Below are positions 41,002 to 53,651 of a stretch of 64,000 nucleotides of DNA, one piece after another. Within the stretch, counting starts at the first letter, position 1, and each line of letters opens with the position of its first letter. Both the position numbers and the translations under genes were made by a program. The notes under the pieces are model-generated. The model was not told the DNA's origin. It was given only the letters and a program-made list of their open reading frames with translations, and did no database searches. The stretch spans positions 3,424,501 through 3,488,500 of the forward strand of contig NZ_CP118246.1 in assembly GCF_028816455.1 (NCBI RefSeq), read 5' to 3'. This DNA is from Devosia algicola (GTDB taxonomy: Bacteria > Pseudomonadota > Alphaproteobacteria > Rhizobiales > Devosiaceae).

Positions 41002-42280
41002 CCTTTATCGCTGCATCAAGGTCAATATCATCAATCTCGACCACCGCGTCACCGTCGGCGCGAGGGTCCAGCGCCACCGATTCAGGCGTGCCCTGCTTGT
41101 CATTGGCCATCGGTTGGAACGGCGCGCGATCCGCCGCATCAACACTGGCCCGGACCCGCATGCGCAAGAACGCCGCGATCGCCAGTGTGCCGTGAAAAAC
41201 CGCGGTGACGATAAACAATCCCACCGGATGATAGGCATTCATGATCATCGACGAAACGATGGGCCCCAATGCCAACCCGATCCCCAATATCAACAGCATG
41301 CCACCAGCGATCTTGGCGAAATCGCCATCCTTGGCAAAATCGTTGGCATGGGCCACCGCCACCGCGTAAATCGGATTGGCGCAAAATCCATAGGCGGCAA
41401 ACAGCACATACATGATCCAGCTGCTGCCCGGATTGATCAGGACAGTCAGGGCGCCGATTACAGCGGCGGCACCCGACAGCCCGATCAGCACCAGCCGCCG
41501 GTCGATCTTGTCTGATAGCCGCCCGAACGGGATTTGCGCGGCGGCGCCCAACAGGGCGGTCAACGCGAACAGGAAGGCGATGCCGCTGGCGTCCAAACCC
41601 TGCCTGTAGCCATACACCGGGGCCAGCGTACCAAACGACCCGTTGGCCATGCCCACCGAAAACGCCGCAATCGCGGCCACCGGCGAGGTTTTGTACAAGA
41701 GCCCGATATCGAGCTTGGCCGATGCCAGCGGGCGCGGCTGCGGGCTCGATGTCAGGGCGGTCGGCAAAACCGCACAGATAAAGCTGATGGCGCCAATGAC
41801 GAACGGCAGGAAACCGGTGACCCCGGTGATCGACATGGCGATCTGCCCCAGGGTCGAGGCGCCCATATTGATGGTCACATAGATCGAAAATATCGTGCCG
41901 CGATTGCGATTGTCGACCACTTCATTGAGCCAGCTCTCAACAATCATCGCTGCACCGGCAAAACAGAAGCCCGATAGCGCGCGCAGGAGAATCCAGCTGA
42001 TATCATTGATCAAAAGCAGGTTGAGAAGGATGGTGATTGTGCCAATGGCCGCCATGACCGAAAAGGCGCGAATGTGACCGACCTTGCGCACCACCAGCGG
42101 CACGGTGATCGAACCGGCGACAAACCCCACCGACCAGCCAGTGCCGATAAGACCAAGCGCCAGCAGCGAAAAATGCTCTTCGGCGCCGCGCACCGATAGC
42201 AGCAATCCCTGCAGGCCGCCGCCGAACATCAGCAGCGCCGAGCCAAGGAATAGGGCATAAATCTTGATAACCGAGGCCAT
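40988..42280 (-). CDS. MFS transporter, YcaD-like
   Basis: Twelve-helix transporter of 430 aa. The N-terminal LFLGSALLMFGGGLQGLLLS and the SGFCFAGAAMIVESWLNE motif are shared with YcaD-type permeases of unknown substrate. The C-terminal tail of about 40 residues is acidic. It is intact. Upstream of moaB in one transcript; a link to molybdate is not implied. Confidence 0.88.
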   Translation of the reverse strand: MASVIKIYALFLGSALLMFGGGLQGLLLSVRGAEEHFSLLALGLIGTGWSVGFVAGSITVPLVVRKVGHIRAFSVMAAIGTITILLNLLLINDISWILLRALSGFCFAGAAMIVESWLNEVVDNRNRGTIFSIYVTINMGASTLGQIAMSITGVTGFLPFVIGAISFICAVLPTALTSSPQPRPLASAKLDIGLLYKTSPVAAIAAFSVGMANGSFGTLAPVYGYRQGLDASGIAFLFALTALLGAAAQIPFGRLSDKIDRRLVLIGLSGAAAVIGALTVLINPGSSWIMYVLFAAYGFCANPIYAVAVAHANDFAKDGDFAKIAGGMLLILGIGLALGPIVSSMIMNAYHPVGLFIVTAVFHGTLAIAAFLRMRVRASVDAADRAPFQPMANDKQGTPESVALDPRADGDAVVEIDDIDLDAAIKDGDV

Positions 42281-42356
42281 GATGAGTTTCCGGCGGCTGG
42301 TAGGGTTGGCAAATCAACTGCAACGACCATAAGGCGAGCAGGATTGATTTGTCAGC

Positions 42357-43169
42357 CTATCTCTGGGAAATTCCGAGAGAATTCAGCTTTTGGCGGAGTG
42401 CCAGCATGTCGGCCCAGACCTGATGTTTGGCAGCAGGCGAGCGCAACAGGTAGGCCGGGTGCAAGGTAGGCATGGCCTCGGCGCTGTGGGTGCCAAGACT
42501 GATCGTGTCCCATTTGCCGCGCATTTTGAGAATGCCGGTGGTCACCCCGAAGACCGATTGCATCGCCGGTCCACCCAGGGTGACGATGACTTTTGGCGCC
42601 ACCAGTTCCACCTGGCGCACCAGAAATGGCAGGCACAATGCCAGGCTCCTCGGGCGTTGGCGCGCGATTGCCTGGGGGACGCCACGGCACCGTGTTGGCG
42701 ATATAGACATTGGTCCGGTTCAAGCCGATAGCCGCAAGGATCAGGTCGAGCAATTGGCCGGACTTGCCCACGAACGGCTTGCCCTGTCGGTCCTCTTCGG
42801 CGCCCGGGGCTTCTCCGATCAGCATGATCTCGGCGGCAGGATTGCCATCGGCAAATACCAATTGGGTCGCGCGTTGCTTGAGGCCGCACCCGTCATAAGC
42901 ACCCAATAGTGCTGCCAATTGCTCAAGGCTTTGCGCGCTTGCCGCCAGCGCGCGCGCTTCGGCCGGATCCGCCGCCATCGATGTGACCATCGGGGTGGGG
43001 GTGGCGGCGTTGCCGCTTTGGGTGGCAGCGACATGCGGCGCCCCGGCGCCGTAGCTTGGGCAAATCGATCCACCGGCTCGTCGAGCACCGCCAGGTCAAC
43101 CCCGGCGTCCCGATACCATTCGAGCACCGAAACCATCTCGGCGTGATTGAGGGGTCGATCTTTTACCAT
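42357..43169 (-). CDS. Uracil-DNA glycosylase, family 4, two frame breaks
   Basis: About 270 aa after repair. It has an N-terminal extension ([20 protein letters not shown]), then the family-4 core: [52 protein letters not shown] and the C-terminal [13 protein letters not shown]. Cysteines for the [4Fe-4S] cluster are visible in both halves. An extra base at AGGCT 42643-42647 (plus strand) breaks the core; repair reads [20 protein letters not shown] second break near 43045 fits a missing G in a G-run. The ATG at 43169 is preferred. Confidence 0.88.
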
Positions 43170-43285
43170 GATTTCTGTTAGAGCATGATCCGCAAATGAG
43201 GTCACCGGAATTTGCCGGTCCGATCCAGGATTTCCGCCAAAATCATCCCAGAGCGGCCAATAGTGACTAATTCCGAGGCAATTGC

Positions 43286-44932
43286 ATGGCAAACGCTGGC
43301 GACCGCGAGATACTGTCAACTGATGTCTTGATCGTTGGCGCCGGACCGGCTGGCCTCGCCGCGGCCATTCGCATCAAGCAGATCAATGCCGACATCAGCG
43401 TCACCGTGGTTGAAAAAGCCGCAGAAATCGGCGGCCATATCCTTTCGGGGGCGGTGATGGACCCGGTGGGGCTGGATGCGCTATTGCCCGATTGGCGCAA
43501 AATGGGCGCGCCGGTCGGGCCCGATGTCAGCCGCGACGACTATCATTATCTGACCGCGATCGGCGATTTCACCATCCCCCATTTTGCCCTGCCGCCGCAG
43601 ATGAAAACAGCAAATGGCGTGATCATCAGTCTGGGCGATCTGGTGCGCTGGTTGGGCGAACAGGCCACCGATCTCGGCGTCGATATCTTCCCCATGACCG
43701 CGGCGGTTGATGTGCTGGGCGATGAGAGCGGGCCGGTGCGCGGCATCATCACGGGCGATCTGGGGCGCGACCGAGCGGGCAATGAAAAGCCCGGTTTTGC
43801 CGCCGGTATCGCGCTGGAAGCCAAATATACCCTGATTGCCGAGGGCGCCCGCGGCTCATTGGCCAAAAAGCTCATCGGGGCGCATGATCTCGAGCAGCAG
43901 CCGCAAAAATACGGGCTGGGGATCAAGGAAATCTGGGACATTCCAGCCGATCACCATCAGCCGGGCAAGGTTGACCACTTTATGGGTTTCCCCCTGGACA
44001 ATGGCACCTCTGGCGGTGGATTTGCCTATCATGCCCAAGATAAAAAACTCTATCTGGGGCTGGTGGTGCATCTTGACTATGCCGACCCGACACTGTCGCC
44101 GTTCGACGAATTCCAGCGCTTCAAGACCCACCCATCCATTGCCAAACTGCTCGAAGGGGCGACGCGACTGAGCTATGGCGCACGCGCGTTGACCGCCGGG
44201 GGCTGGCAATCGGTGCCGCATCTGGCTTTTGCCGGCGGCGGGCTGATTGGATGCGCGGCCGGTTTCATGAATGCGCCGCGCCTCAAGGCCATTCACAATG
44301 CGATTTTCTCAGGCATTGGTGCTGCCGACGCTGTGGCAAGGGCGATCGAGGCCGGGCGCCAGCATGATTTGATCGAAGACTTTGCCGAAACGATTTTTGC
44401 TACGGGCATCAAAACCGAGTTGCGGGCCGTGCAAAACGTCAAGCCATTATGGTCGCGCCTTGGCACCGTCGCCGGCGTCGTTGCCGCCGGGGCTGAACTC
44501 TGGACCAGAGCCGTGTTGGGCCGTTCGCTATTGGGCACGCTCAAGCATGCCAAGGGCGATTTCGCTACGCTCAAACCCGAAAGCGCGGTAGCCGGGCGCA
44601 CCTATGAGCGCGCCGACTCAAAAACCCGGTTTGATCGCGCCGCCTCGGTTTATCTGGCCAATATTGCCCATGATGAGGACCAGCCAGTGCATTTGCAACT
44701 CGCCGATCCAACCGTGCCCATCCAAACGAACCTGCCTCTATATGCCGAACCCGCGCCGCTTTATTGCCCGGCGGGCGTTTATGAAATTGATGACAAGGAC
44801 GAAGCGCCGATTTTTCGCATTCATGCCGCCAACTGCGTGCACTGCAAGACCTGCGATATCAAGGACCCGGCGCAGAACATCAATTGGGTGCCGCCTGAGG
44901 GCGGTAGTGGGCCCAATTACGTCGGCATGTAG
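43286..44932 (+). CDS. Electron transfer flavoprotein-ubiquinone oxidoreductase
   Basis: Membrane-associated FAD and [4Fe-4S] enzyme that passes electrons from ETF to ubiquinone, 548 aa. The FAD-binding motif DVLIVGAGPAGLAAAIRI is at about residues 13-30. The C-terminal iron-sulfur site is CPAGVYEI followed by NCVHCKTCDIKDPAQNI. It is intact. The genes for ETF itself are not in the window. Confidence 0.96.
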   Translation: MANAGDREILSTDVLIVGAGPAGLAAAIRIKQINADISVTVVEKAAEIGGHILSGAVMDPVGLDALLPDWRKMGAPVGPDVSRDDYHYLTAIGDFTIPHFALPPQMKTANGVIISLGDLVRWLGEQATDLGVDIFPMTAAVDVLGDESGPVRGIITGDLGRDRAGNEKPGFAAGIALEAKYTLIAEGARGSLAKKLIGAHDLEQQPQKYGLGIKEIWDIPADHHQPGKVDHFMGFPLDNGTSGGGFAYHAQDKKLYLGLVVHLDYADPTLSPFDEFQRFKTHPSIAKLLEGATRLSYGARALTAGGWQSVPHLAFAGGGLIGCAAGFMNAPRLKAIHNAIFSGIGAADAVARAIEAGRQHDLIEDFAETIFATGIKTELRAVQNVKPLWSRLGTVAGVVAAGAELWTRAVLGRSLLGTLKHAKGDFATLKPESAVAGRTYERADSKTRFDRAASVYLANIAHDEDQPVHLQLADPTVPIQTNLPLYAEPAPLYCPAGVYEIDDKDEAPIFRIHAANCVHCKTCDIKDPAQNINWVPPEGGSGPNYVGM

Positions 44933-45058
44933 CCCGATGTGGGGCTGTTTCGATAACAGTGCGATCACACAATTACGTGTGGCCTTGCGGCGCAGTCCTA
45001 AATTAGACAATCTTTGTGTCAAACTGTGGCCTTGGTGGCCAAGGGAGAATATTGCCTC

Positions 45059-46924
45059 GTGACAAAGCTTTTGAACCGTCTGGTGCGTCCGCTGCTATTG
45101 GCTGTTGCCCTTGGCGGCGCTATCGCCCCGGCCCACGCTGATTCCAAGATCGCCTCGATCATATCCGATTTCCTGACCCCAGGTGTCAGCCCCAGCGGCA
45201 GCTTCGTTGCCGGACAGCAGGCGCTGCACGATTTGCGCACCCACGAGGCTGCGGATTATTTTGGCGCGGCGGCCCGCGACAATTGGGACAGTCGGGTCAT
45301 TGTCGAACGCGCCGTGGTCGCGCTTGCCAGCGACGGGCAGGTTGACCAAGCCGCTGATATGGCCAAGCGCCTACTCGAGTTGGATGCAACCAACGAACTG
45401 GCCAAGGTGCTGGTAGGGACTCAAGCGTTAAAGAACCGGAATTTTGCCAAGACCGAGCAGATGTTGTCCTCCGTCAGCCAGGACAGTTTTACCGCCATTA
45501 CCGGCTCGATCCTGCGCGCCTGGGCCTTTATCGGCGACAAGCAGCCTGACAAGGCCGAGGCCCTGCTACAGGAACTGTCGCTCAACGGACTTGAGGACTT
45601 TTTGGCATTTCATCGCGCCCTGATGGCCGAAGCCGAAGGCAATGACGCCAAGGCAATGGATCTGGCCGCCAAGGCGCTGGAGGCCGAGCCCTATGTGGCC
45701 CGTATCGTTGAGGTTTACGCCCGTGTCTATGCCGATAACGACAAATGGGATGAGGCCGAAGCCGCCATCGATAATTTCGAAGCCAGAGGATTGTCGCATC
45801 CGGTCGTGACGCGGGTGAAGCAGGAAATCGCCGCGCGCAAACATCCCGGCAAATTCACCACCAGCGCCCTGATCGGCGCCGCCGAAATGTATCACGGCGT
45901 TGGTGTGGCACTGCAACGCGACAACAGCACCGAACTCGCACTGGTCTTTTTGCGGTTGGCGCTCTATCTCGACCCGACGTCCGACGTGATCAAATTGGCG
46001 GTGGGTCAATTGTTTGACCAGAATGGCCAGCAGGCCATGGCCAATGAGCTTTACCAAACCGTCCCGCCCCAATCGATGATGCGATCTACTGCGACGGTTC
46101 GGGTGGCGCAAAATCTTGATGCCCTTGGTGATCGCGCTGGGGCGGTGAAGCAATTGCGCGCCGTTGTTGCTGAACAACCCGATAATCTGGACGCTGTTTC
46201 TGTGCTCGGCGACATGCTGCGCTACGATGAAAAATATGATGATGCGGCAATCGCCTATACCAGGGCGCTAGCCCTGACGGGCGGTGAGCACCCGACCGAT
46301 TGGCGCTTCTATTATGTGCGCGGCATTGCCTATGAGCGGTCCAAGCAGTGGCCAAAGGCTGAGAGTGACTTTCTAAAGGCGCTCAAACTGGTGCCCGATC
46401 AACCCGCCGTTCTCAACTATCTCGGTTATAGCTGGATCGATCAGGACATGCATCTGGAGCGCGCTCTGGACATGATCAAGAAGGCCGTCGACGCTTCGCC
46501 CCAGGATGGCTACATCATCGATAGTCTGGGCTGGGCCTATTACAAGCTGGGTCGTGACGACGAGGCCGTGGCAACACTTGAAAAAGCCGTGCAGCTTTTG
46601 CCCAACGATCCCGAAATCAACGATCATCTGGGCGACGCCTATCTCAAGGTCGGACGGACATTGGAGGCGCGGTTCCAATGGACCATCGCCCTGGCTGTCG
46701 ATACGGTCGGCGCGGTAACGGCGCGCGTTGCGCCAAAACTGTTGGAACATACGCCCGACCCGCAGGTTTCCATCCCCGACGCGGCAATCGGCACGCCAGC
46801 CAAGGCTGCGGACGCGACAGCACCTGCACCCACGACCAAGAAGAAAAAGTCCCCCGAGGCCGTCAAGCAGTCCGCGCCTACAGGCAAGGATAGCCCCACC
46901 AGCGATCAGCCCCCGGCCCACTAG
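45059..46924 (+). CDS. Exported tetratricopeptide-repeat protein
   Basis: Protein of 621 aa with a signal peptide (KLLNRLVRPLLLAVALGGAI, cleavage near AHADS), then TPR units over most of its length, clearest at about residues 400-560 (NYLGYSWIDQ, DSLGWAYYKLGRDDEAV). The tail is lysine- and proline-rich. The start is GTG at 45059, with AGGGAG about 12 nt upstream; an in-frame ATG at 45014 would put 15 extra residues before the signal. Its stop abuts the ispE start, an arrangement known in Rhizobiales. A role in envelope protein complexes is inferred. Confidence 0.87.
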   Translation: MTKLLNRLVRPLLLAVALGGAIAPAHADSKIASIISDFLTPGVSPSGSFVAGQQALHDLRTHEAADYFGAAARDNWDSRVIVERAVVALASDGQVDQAADMAKRLLELDATNELAKVLVGTQALKNRNFAKTEQMLSSVSQDSFTAITGSILRAWAFIGDKQPDKAEALLQELSLNGLEDFLAFHRALMAEAEGNDAKAMDLAAKALEAEPYVARIVEVYARVYADNDKWDEAEAAIDNFEARGLSHPVVTRVKQEIAARKHPGKFTTSALIGAAEMYHGVGVALQRDNSTELALVFLRLALYLDPTSDVIKLAVGQLFDQNGQQAMANELYQTVPPQSMMRSTATVRVAQNLDALGDRAGAVKQLRAVVAEQPDNLDAVSVLGDMLRYDEKYDDAAIAYTRALALTGGEHPTDWRFYYVRGIAYERSKQWPKAESDFLKALKLVPDQPAVLNYLGYSWIDQDMHLERALDMIKKAVDASPQDGYIIDSLGWAYYKLGRDDEAVATLEKAVQLLPNDPEINDHLGDAYLKVGRTLEARFQWTIALAVDTVGAVTARVAPKLLEHTPDPQVSIPDAAIGTPAKAADATAPAPTTKKKKSPEAVKQSAPTGKDSPTSDQPPAH

Positions 46925-47806
46925 GTGGGGACGGCACCACTGGCGGTCGAAACAGCACCCGCCAAGATCAACCTCGCGCTGCACGTGACCGGACGGCGCG
47001 ACAATGGCTATCATGAGATCGAAAGCCTGTTTGTTTTCGCCGAGGTCGCAGATGAACTGCATGCCAGTCTCGCCGAAGCGGATTTGCTGACCATCACCGG
47101 CCCGTTCAGTCAGGGCCTGGGAGACGGATCGACCAATCTGGTGGCCCGCGCCGTTGCCGCATTCAGGACGCGTTGGCCAGACCATGTGCCCCATGGGTTG
47201 GCGTTGGAGTTGCGCAAGAACATCCCCATAGCGGCGGGTTTGGGCGGTGGCTCTGCTGATGCGGCAGCGGCGCTGCGCTTGATGCTGCGCCTCGGCACTG
47301 GCACTATAGACAATGCGGCACTGTTCGAACTGGCTGTCGAACTGGGCGCCGACGTGCCCGCGTGCCTGATTTCCCAGCCGCTGCTGGCGCGCGGCATCGG
47401 CGAGATTATTGCACCGCTGGCCCAGTTTCCGAGCTGTCACATTGTTTTGGTCAATCCTCTGATCGGGGTTTCCACCGCTGACATATTCAAACGCCTGAAC
47501 GGCTATGACAACTATCCGTTGCCAACGTTACCGTCGCCAATGACCCGCCCGGCGCAGCTGGGAATCTGGTTGGCTGAAACCCGCAACGATCTGCAACCAC
47601 CGGCGGTCAAGATCGTGCCAGAAATCGGGATGCTGATCGAAAGGCTTGCCGAGGCACCCGGCTGTATGCTGGCCCGCATGTCAGGGTCAGGGGCGACGGT
47701 CTTTGGCCTGTTCGGCTCCAACGCTCAGGCCCATCAGGCTGCTCATGAACTCCGCGCCGATCTGGCAAATTATTGGGTGACTGCCGCGCCGCTGATCGTG
47801 CCGTGA
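46925..47806 (+). CDS. ispE: 4-diphosphocytidyl-2-C-methyl-D-erythritol kinase
   Basis: Kinase of the MEP isoprenoid pathway, 293 aa. APAKINLALHVTGRRDNGYH near the start and the ATP loop PIAAGLGGGSADAAAAL near residues 102-118 define this GHMP kinase; the C-terminus has ARMSGSGATVFGLF. It starts with GTG directly after the TPR stop. It converges on a polyprenyl synthase gene of the same pathway. Confidence 0.96.
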   Translation: MGTAPLAVETAPAKINLALHVTGRRDNGYHEIESLFVFAEVADELHASLAEADLLTITGPFSQGLGDGSTNLVARAVAAFRTRWPDHVPHGLALELRKNIPIAAGLGGGSADAAAALRLMLRLGTGTIDNAALFELAVELGADVPACLISQPLLARGIGEIIAPLAQFPSCHIVLVNPLIGVSTADIFKRLNGYDNYPLPTLPSPMTRPAQLGIWLAETRNDLQPPAVKIVPEIGMLIERLAEAPGCMLARMSGSGATVFGLFGSNAQAHQAAHELRADLANYWVTAAPLIVP

Positions 47807-48836
47807 TCAGTAGGCGCGCGACACACTGAAGCGCACCACATCGGCCAGCAGGTCGCGCAACGCTGAAACCGGCAGCACGCCAAGCGCTGCAACCGCCGCA
47901 TTCGCATGGGCGCGGGCTTGATCCAGCGTCCGGGCCAGCGTGTCATGTCGTTCCAGAATTTCGACGACGCGCTCAACCGTTGCCGCGCTGGCCTCGGCAT
48001 CGCCCAGGGCGGCGGTAATGATCTCTTTGTCGGCTTTGCTGGCCCCGGCCAGCGCCAGAATGACCGGCAGCGTCATCTTGCCTTCGCGCAAATCATCGCC
48101 ACGATTCTTGCCGATCGTATCCGCCGCGCCGCGATAATCGAGTACATCGTCGACCAATTGGAAGGCATTGCCCAATTCCAGGCCATAGGTCTTGAGGGCC
48201 CGGCGACCAGAACTGTCGGCACCACCGGCCATGGCACCGACCTCGCACGCCGATTCAAACAAGGTCGCGGTCTTGGCGCGGATTACGGCGGCATAATCCT
48301 CGGCGGTAGTGCTCAAATCCCCGGTCTTGGCCAATTGCAGCACTTCGCCTTCCGCCATGGCCGCGGCCGCAGCGGCCAGAACACCCAAAGCGTCGATATC
48401 GCGCGTTTCCACCATCATCATGAAGGCCTGGCCCAAAAGGAAATCGCCAACCAGAACACTGGCCTGATTGCCCCAGATCATCCGCGCCGCGGGACGGCCG
48501 CGTCGCATGTCGCTATCGTCCACAACATCATCGTGGAGCAGGGTGGCGTTGTGCATGAACTCAACTGCCGCCGCGAAATTGATGGCGCTTCCACTGCCGC
48601 CACCGAACAGGGCCGCCGAGGCCACTGTCAACATGGGCCGCAGGCGTTTGCCGCCACTATCGATTAGATAGCGAGCCAGGCTCGGGCACCATTTCGACAT
48701 GGGAATCGGCACGGGCCAGGATCAACTCATTGACCTTGGCCATGTCCAAGGCCGTACTTTCCAGCAGCCGATCAATGGCGCTGGGCTCAATTTCTAGCTT
48801 TTTTTGCGTCAGAACCGACACGACCACACCGTTCAT
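47807..48836 (-). CDS. Polyprenyl synthetase (ubiquinone side-chain type), frame interrupted
   Basis: Trans-polyprenyl diphosphate synthase of about 342 aa after repair, likely making the quinone side chain. The first aspartate motif is LLHDDVVDDSDMRRG and the second is QLVDDVLDYRG. The N-terminal 55 residues lie in another frame. Removing the extra base at AGGCT (48678-48682, plus strand) joins them as VEMVPELARYLIDSGGKRLR, the conserved GGKRLRP entry. Uncorrected, the core opens at a weak internal start at 48712. The ATG at 48836 is used. Chain length cannot be read from sequence. Confidence 0.92.
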
Positions 48837-48919
48837 CTTTGCCCTGGGACAGCAAAACTGGTTGAGACACCAGCCAGAGCACCTATAAGGTTGCCCTGAA
48901 AACCGGCCAATTGGGTGCG

Positions 48920-49705
48920 ATGTCCCTAGACCAGCCAAGCCAAATTGTAAAACACCAAACGCCGACGCGCGATGCCTTTCTCGACGGCCGCCTCATAGTG
49001 TCGCAGCCGCGCAACGGCTTTAGGGCGGGTTTCGACAGTGTTTTGCTCGGTGCCGCCACCCGTTCGACCACCCGGACGTTGCTCGATTTGGGCGCCGGTG
49101 TCGGCACGGCGAGCCTGGTCAGTCTAGCGCATAATACGGCACTCAGGGCCACTTTGCTCGATCACAACATGGATATGTTATTGTTGGCAAAAGAAAATAT
49201 CGCCGCCAACGGCTTTGCTGACCGTGCTCAAACGTTGGCGCTCGATGTTGCCGCCAAGGGCGCTGTGCGGGCGGCCGCCGGGTTGCGAACCGATCATTTT
49301 GATAGCGTTATCGCCAATCCACCGTTTTTTGCGGAGACGGCGGGAACATTGGCCACCGATCCCGGGCGAGCCGAATCGCGCCACATGCGCGCCGAAATGC
49401 TCGACTTTTGGGTCAAAACCGCCGCCGCCAGCGCGGCGCCGGGTGGCGAGATCATTTTTATCTATCCCCTCGAATCGCTGGGCAGCCTGCTTGGTGCATT
49501 CGAAAAACGTTTTGGCGGCGTTGCCATATTGCCGCTGTGTCCCCGACCGGGGGAGGCTGCAACGCGTATATTGATCAGGGCGATCAAAGGGTCACGGGCG
49601 CCGACCACCATGCTGGCGGGGCGCGCCCTGCACGCGGCACAAGGGCGCCAATTTGCCGACGCTTTCGACGCAATATTTCGTGGGCGCGACCGGCTCGTCT
49701 GGTAA
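48920..49705 (+). CDS. TrmN6-like tRNA (adenine-N6) methyltransferase
   Basis: SAM-dependent methyltransferase of 261 aa. Motif I is TLLDLGAGVGTASL and the amino-methyltransferase motif IV is VIANPPFF. GFRAGFDSVLLGAA near the start is typical of the TrmN6/YfiC group, which modifies A37 of tRNA1(Val). ATG at 48920 was chosen over an in-frame TTG at 48911. Divergent from the polyprenyl synthase gene with an 83-bp gap. Confidence 0.88.
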   Translation: MSLDQPSQIVKHQTPTRDAFLDGRLIVSQPRNGFRAGFDSVLLGAATRSTTRTLLDLGAGVGTASLVSLAHNTALRATLLDHNMDMLLLAKENIAANGFADRAQTLALDVAAKGAVRAAAGLRTDHFDSVIANPPFFAETAGTLATDPGRAESRHMRAEMLDFWVKTAAASAAPGGEIIFIYPLESLGSLLGAFEKRFGGVAILPLCPRPGEAATRILIRAIKGSRAPTTMLAGRALHAAQGRQFADAFDAIFRGRDRLVW

Positions 49706-49794
49706 TTGGGCGCGACGCACCTTAAATCTGGGCGCAAGCAAGAGAGACAGCCATGGTTCAGACCCCTTCAATTACCAATAGGAAACGCTAGCCC

Positions 49795-50034
49795 ATGTCC
49801 GGATTTGTGCTGCGCGTCCTGATTTTCGGCCTGATTGGCCTCGCCATATATCTGGGCATCTCCAAGATCTGGCGCGACTGGACCAAGCAGTTCAGAACTG
49901 ACGAGATCGAGGAACGCACCCGTCGCCGCGAACGCGACCTCAAGGATCGCAAAACCCACGACGTCATCGATCTCCAGCGCGATGGTGATGGAATTTTCCG
50001 CCCCGGCGATGATGACAAGGACAAACGGCGTTGA
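49795..50034 (+). CDS. Hypothetical small membrane protein
   Basis: Protein of 79 aa: one N-terminal membrane helix (about residues 4-22), then a highly charged cytoplasmic tail rich in R, K, D and E. I do not recognise the family. It sits 52 bp before glyQ, and small proteins of this kind often precede glyQ in Rhizobiales. Confidence 0.75.
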   Translation: MSGFVLRVLIFGLIGLAIYLGISKIWRDWTKQFRTDEIEERTRRRERDLKDRKTHDVIDLQRDGDGIFRPGDDDKDKRR

Positions 50035-50086
50035 CCCTGCGCGGCGGCCAAACTAGACAATTGGCCGACAGTACAGGACCGAGCTG

Positions 50087-51010
50087 ATGACCGACCGCCC
50101 CGCGCATATGGACCCCCGCAATTCGTTTCAGGGATTACTGCTGACCCTTCAGCATTTCTGGGCGGCGCAGGGTTGTGTCATCCTTCAACCCTATGACATG
50201 CAAATGGGCGCGGGCACTTTTCACACCGCAACCACGCTGCGCTCGCTGGGACCAAAGCCCTGGAAAGCGGCCTATGTGCAGCCATCACGCCGGCCAACCG
50301 ACGGGCGCTATGGTGAAAATCCCAATCGGTTGCAGCACTATTATCAGTTCCAGGTGATCCTCAAGCCATCCCCGGACAATATTCAGGACCTCTATTTGCA
50401 GTCGTTGGCCGAGATCGGGTTAGATGCCAAGCTGCACGACATCCGCTTTGTCGAGGACGACTGGGAAAGCCCCACCTTGGGCGCCTGGGGGCTGGGCTGG
50501 GAATGCTGGTGCGATGGCATGGAAGTTTCCCAATTCACCTATTTCCAGCAGGTGGCCGGGTTTGAATGCTCGCCGGTGCCCGGTGAAATCACCTATGGCC
50601 TGGAGCGGCTGGCCATGTATGTGCAGGGCGTTGAAAATGTCTACGATCTGAATTTCAATGGTCGCGAGGGCGCGGACAAGGTGAGCTATGGCGACGTGTT
50701 CCTGCAAAATGAACAGGAATTTTCAAAGTATAATTTCGAAGCCGCCAATACCGACATTTTGTTCCGCCACTTCAAGGATGCCGAAGACGAATGCCAGGCA
50801 ATTCTCAAGCAGGGCGAGGACGGTGCCAATCGGCAGACCATGGCGGTGCCCGCCTATGAACAGGTGATCAAGGCCAGCCACAGCTTCAATATGCTCGATG
50901 CGCGTGGCGTCATTTCGGTAACCGAGCGGCAAAGCTACATTCTGCGCATTCGCGAAATGGCCAAGGCCTGCGGTGCCGCATGGCTGCAAACGGCCGGTGG
51001 CGGCGCGTAG
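50087..51010 (+). CDS. glyQ: Glycyl-tRNA synthetase alpha subunit
   Basis: Catalytic subunit of the alpha2beta2 glycyl-tRNA synthetase, 307 aa. [37 protein letters not shown] and [20 protein letters not shown] are hallmark segments. It is intact. Its partner glyS is 2.6 kb downstream, with the LemA and DUF2207 genes in between. That separation is a little unusual but still in one direction. Confidence 0.97.
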   Translation: MTDRPAHMDPRNSFQGLLLTLQHFWAAQGCVILQPYDMQMGAGTFHTATTLRSLGPKPWKAAYVQPSRRPTDGRYGENPNRLQHYYQFQVILKPSPDNIQDLYLQSLAEIGLDAKLHDIRFVEDDWESPTLGAWGLGWECWCDGMEVSQFTYFQQVAGFECSPVPGEITYGLERLAMYVQGVENVYDLNFNGREGADKVSYGDVFLQNEQEFSKYNFEAANTDILFRHFKDAEDECQAILKQGEDGANRQTMAVPAYEQVIKASHSFNMLDARGVISVTERQSYILRIREMAKACGAAWLQTAGGGA

Positions 51011-51110
51011 GCACCGCTTCCAGCGGCCCCATTGCGTCGAGCAGGGGGCAATGGCATGGTGCCCCGCGGCATGGGTTCGGCAAGCCATGTGTTTTGGGGA
51101 GCACTGAGAT

Positions 51111-51672
51111 ATGACCACCTGGATTATTCTTGGCATCATTGTCGTGGTGATTGGCTATGCCATCAGCCTTTACAATGGCCTGGTGAACAAGCGGCAAATG
51201 ACCCAGGAGGGCTGGTCGGGGATCGACGTGCAGGCTCAAGCGCCGCACCGATCTGATTCCAAACCTGATGGAAACCGTCAAAGGCTATATGGGCCACGAG
51301 CGCGAAACCCTGGAGGCGGTGACCAACGCCCGCGCCGCCGCACAAAACGCCAGCAGCGGCACGCCCGGCGAACGCTCCAAGGCCGAAGGACTGCTATCGG
51401 GCGCATTGGGGCGCTTGCTCGCCGTTGCCGAAGCCTATCCCGACCTCAAGGCCAACACGACGTTTCTCGAGTTCCAGGTGGCGCTGCAAACTGTTGAAGA
51501 CGAAATCCAGATGGCACGTCGCTACTACAATGGCGCCGTGCGCAATTTGAACGTTGCAGTTGAATCGGTGCCATCAAATTTTGTCGCCAACGCCTTCGGG
51601 TTCAGCAAGGCCGAATATTTTGAGCTGGAAAATGTCGAGGACCGCGCCGTTCCTAACGTCAAGTTCAACTAG
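51111..51672 (+). CDS. LemA family protein, frame interrupted
   Basis: Membrane-anchored protein of about 186 aa after repair, the usual length. An N-terminal helix (about residues 3-22) is followed by a helical domain with the conserved [13 protein letters not shown] and the end [12 protein letters not shown]. An extra base at AGGCT (51232-51236) breaks the frame. Repair gives [20 protein letters not shown], the family's VQLKRRxDLIPNL motif. The following DUF2207 gene is a common partner. Confidence 0.93.
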
Positions 51673-51676
51673 AGAT

Positions 51677-53573
<1,897 letters not shown>

Positions 53574-53651
53574 GAATTTTCGCCCAATCCCAAGTGGACA
53601 ACCCCAACCGGGCTTGCTAGGCAAGCCGCGTTCCAACTGACTGGTCATCCC

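Noticed and set aside
46373..47440. Long minus-strand open frame across the TPR and ispE genes
   Set aside because: Composition is atypical of a protein and both plus-strand genes are clearly real.
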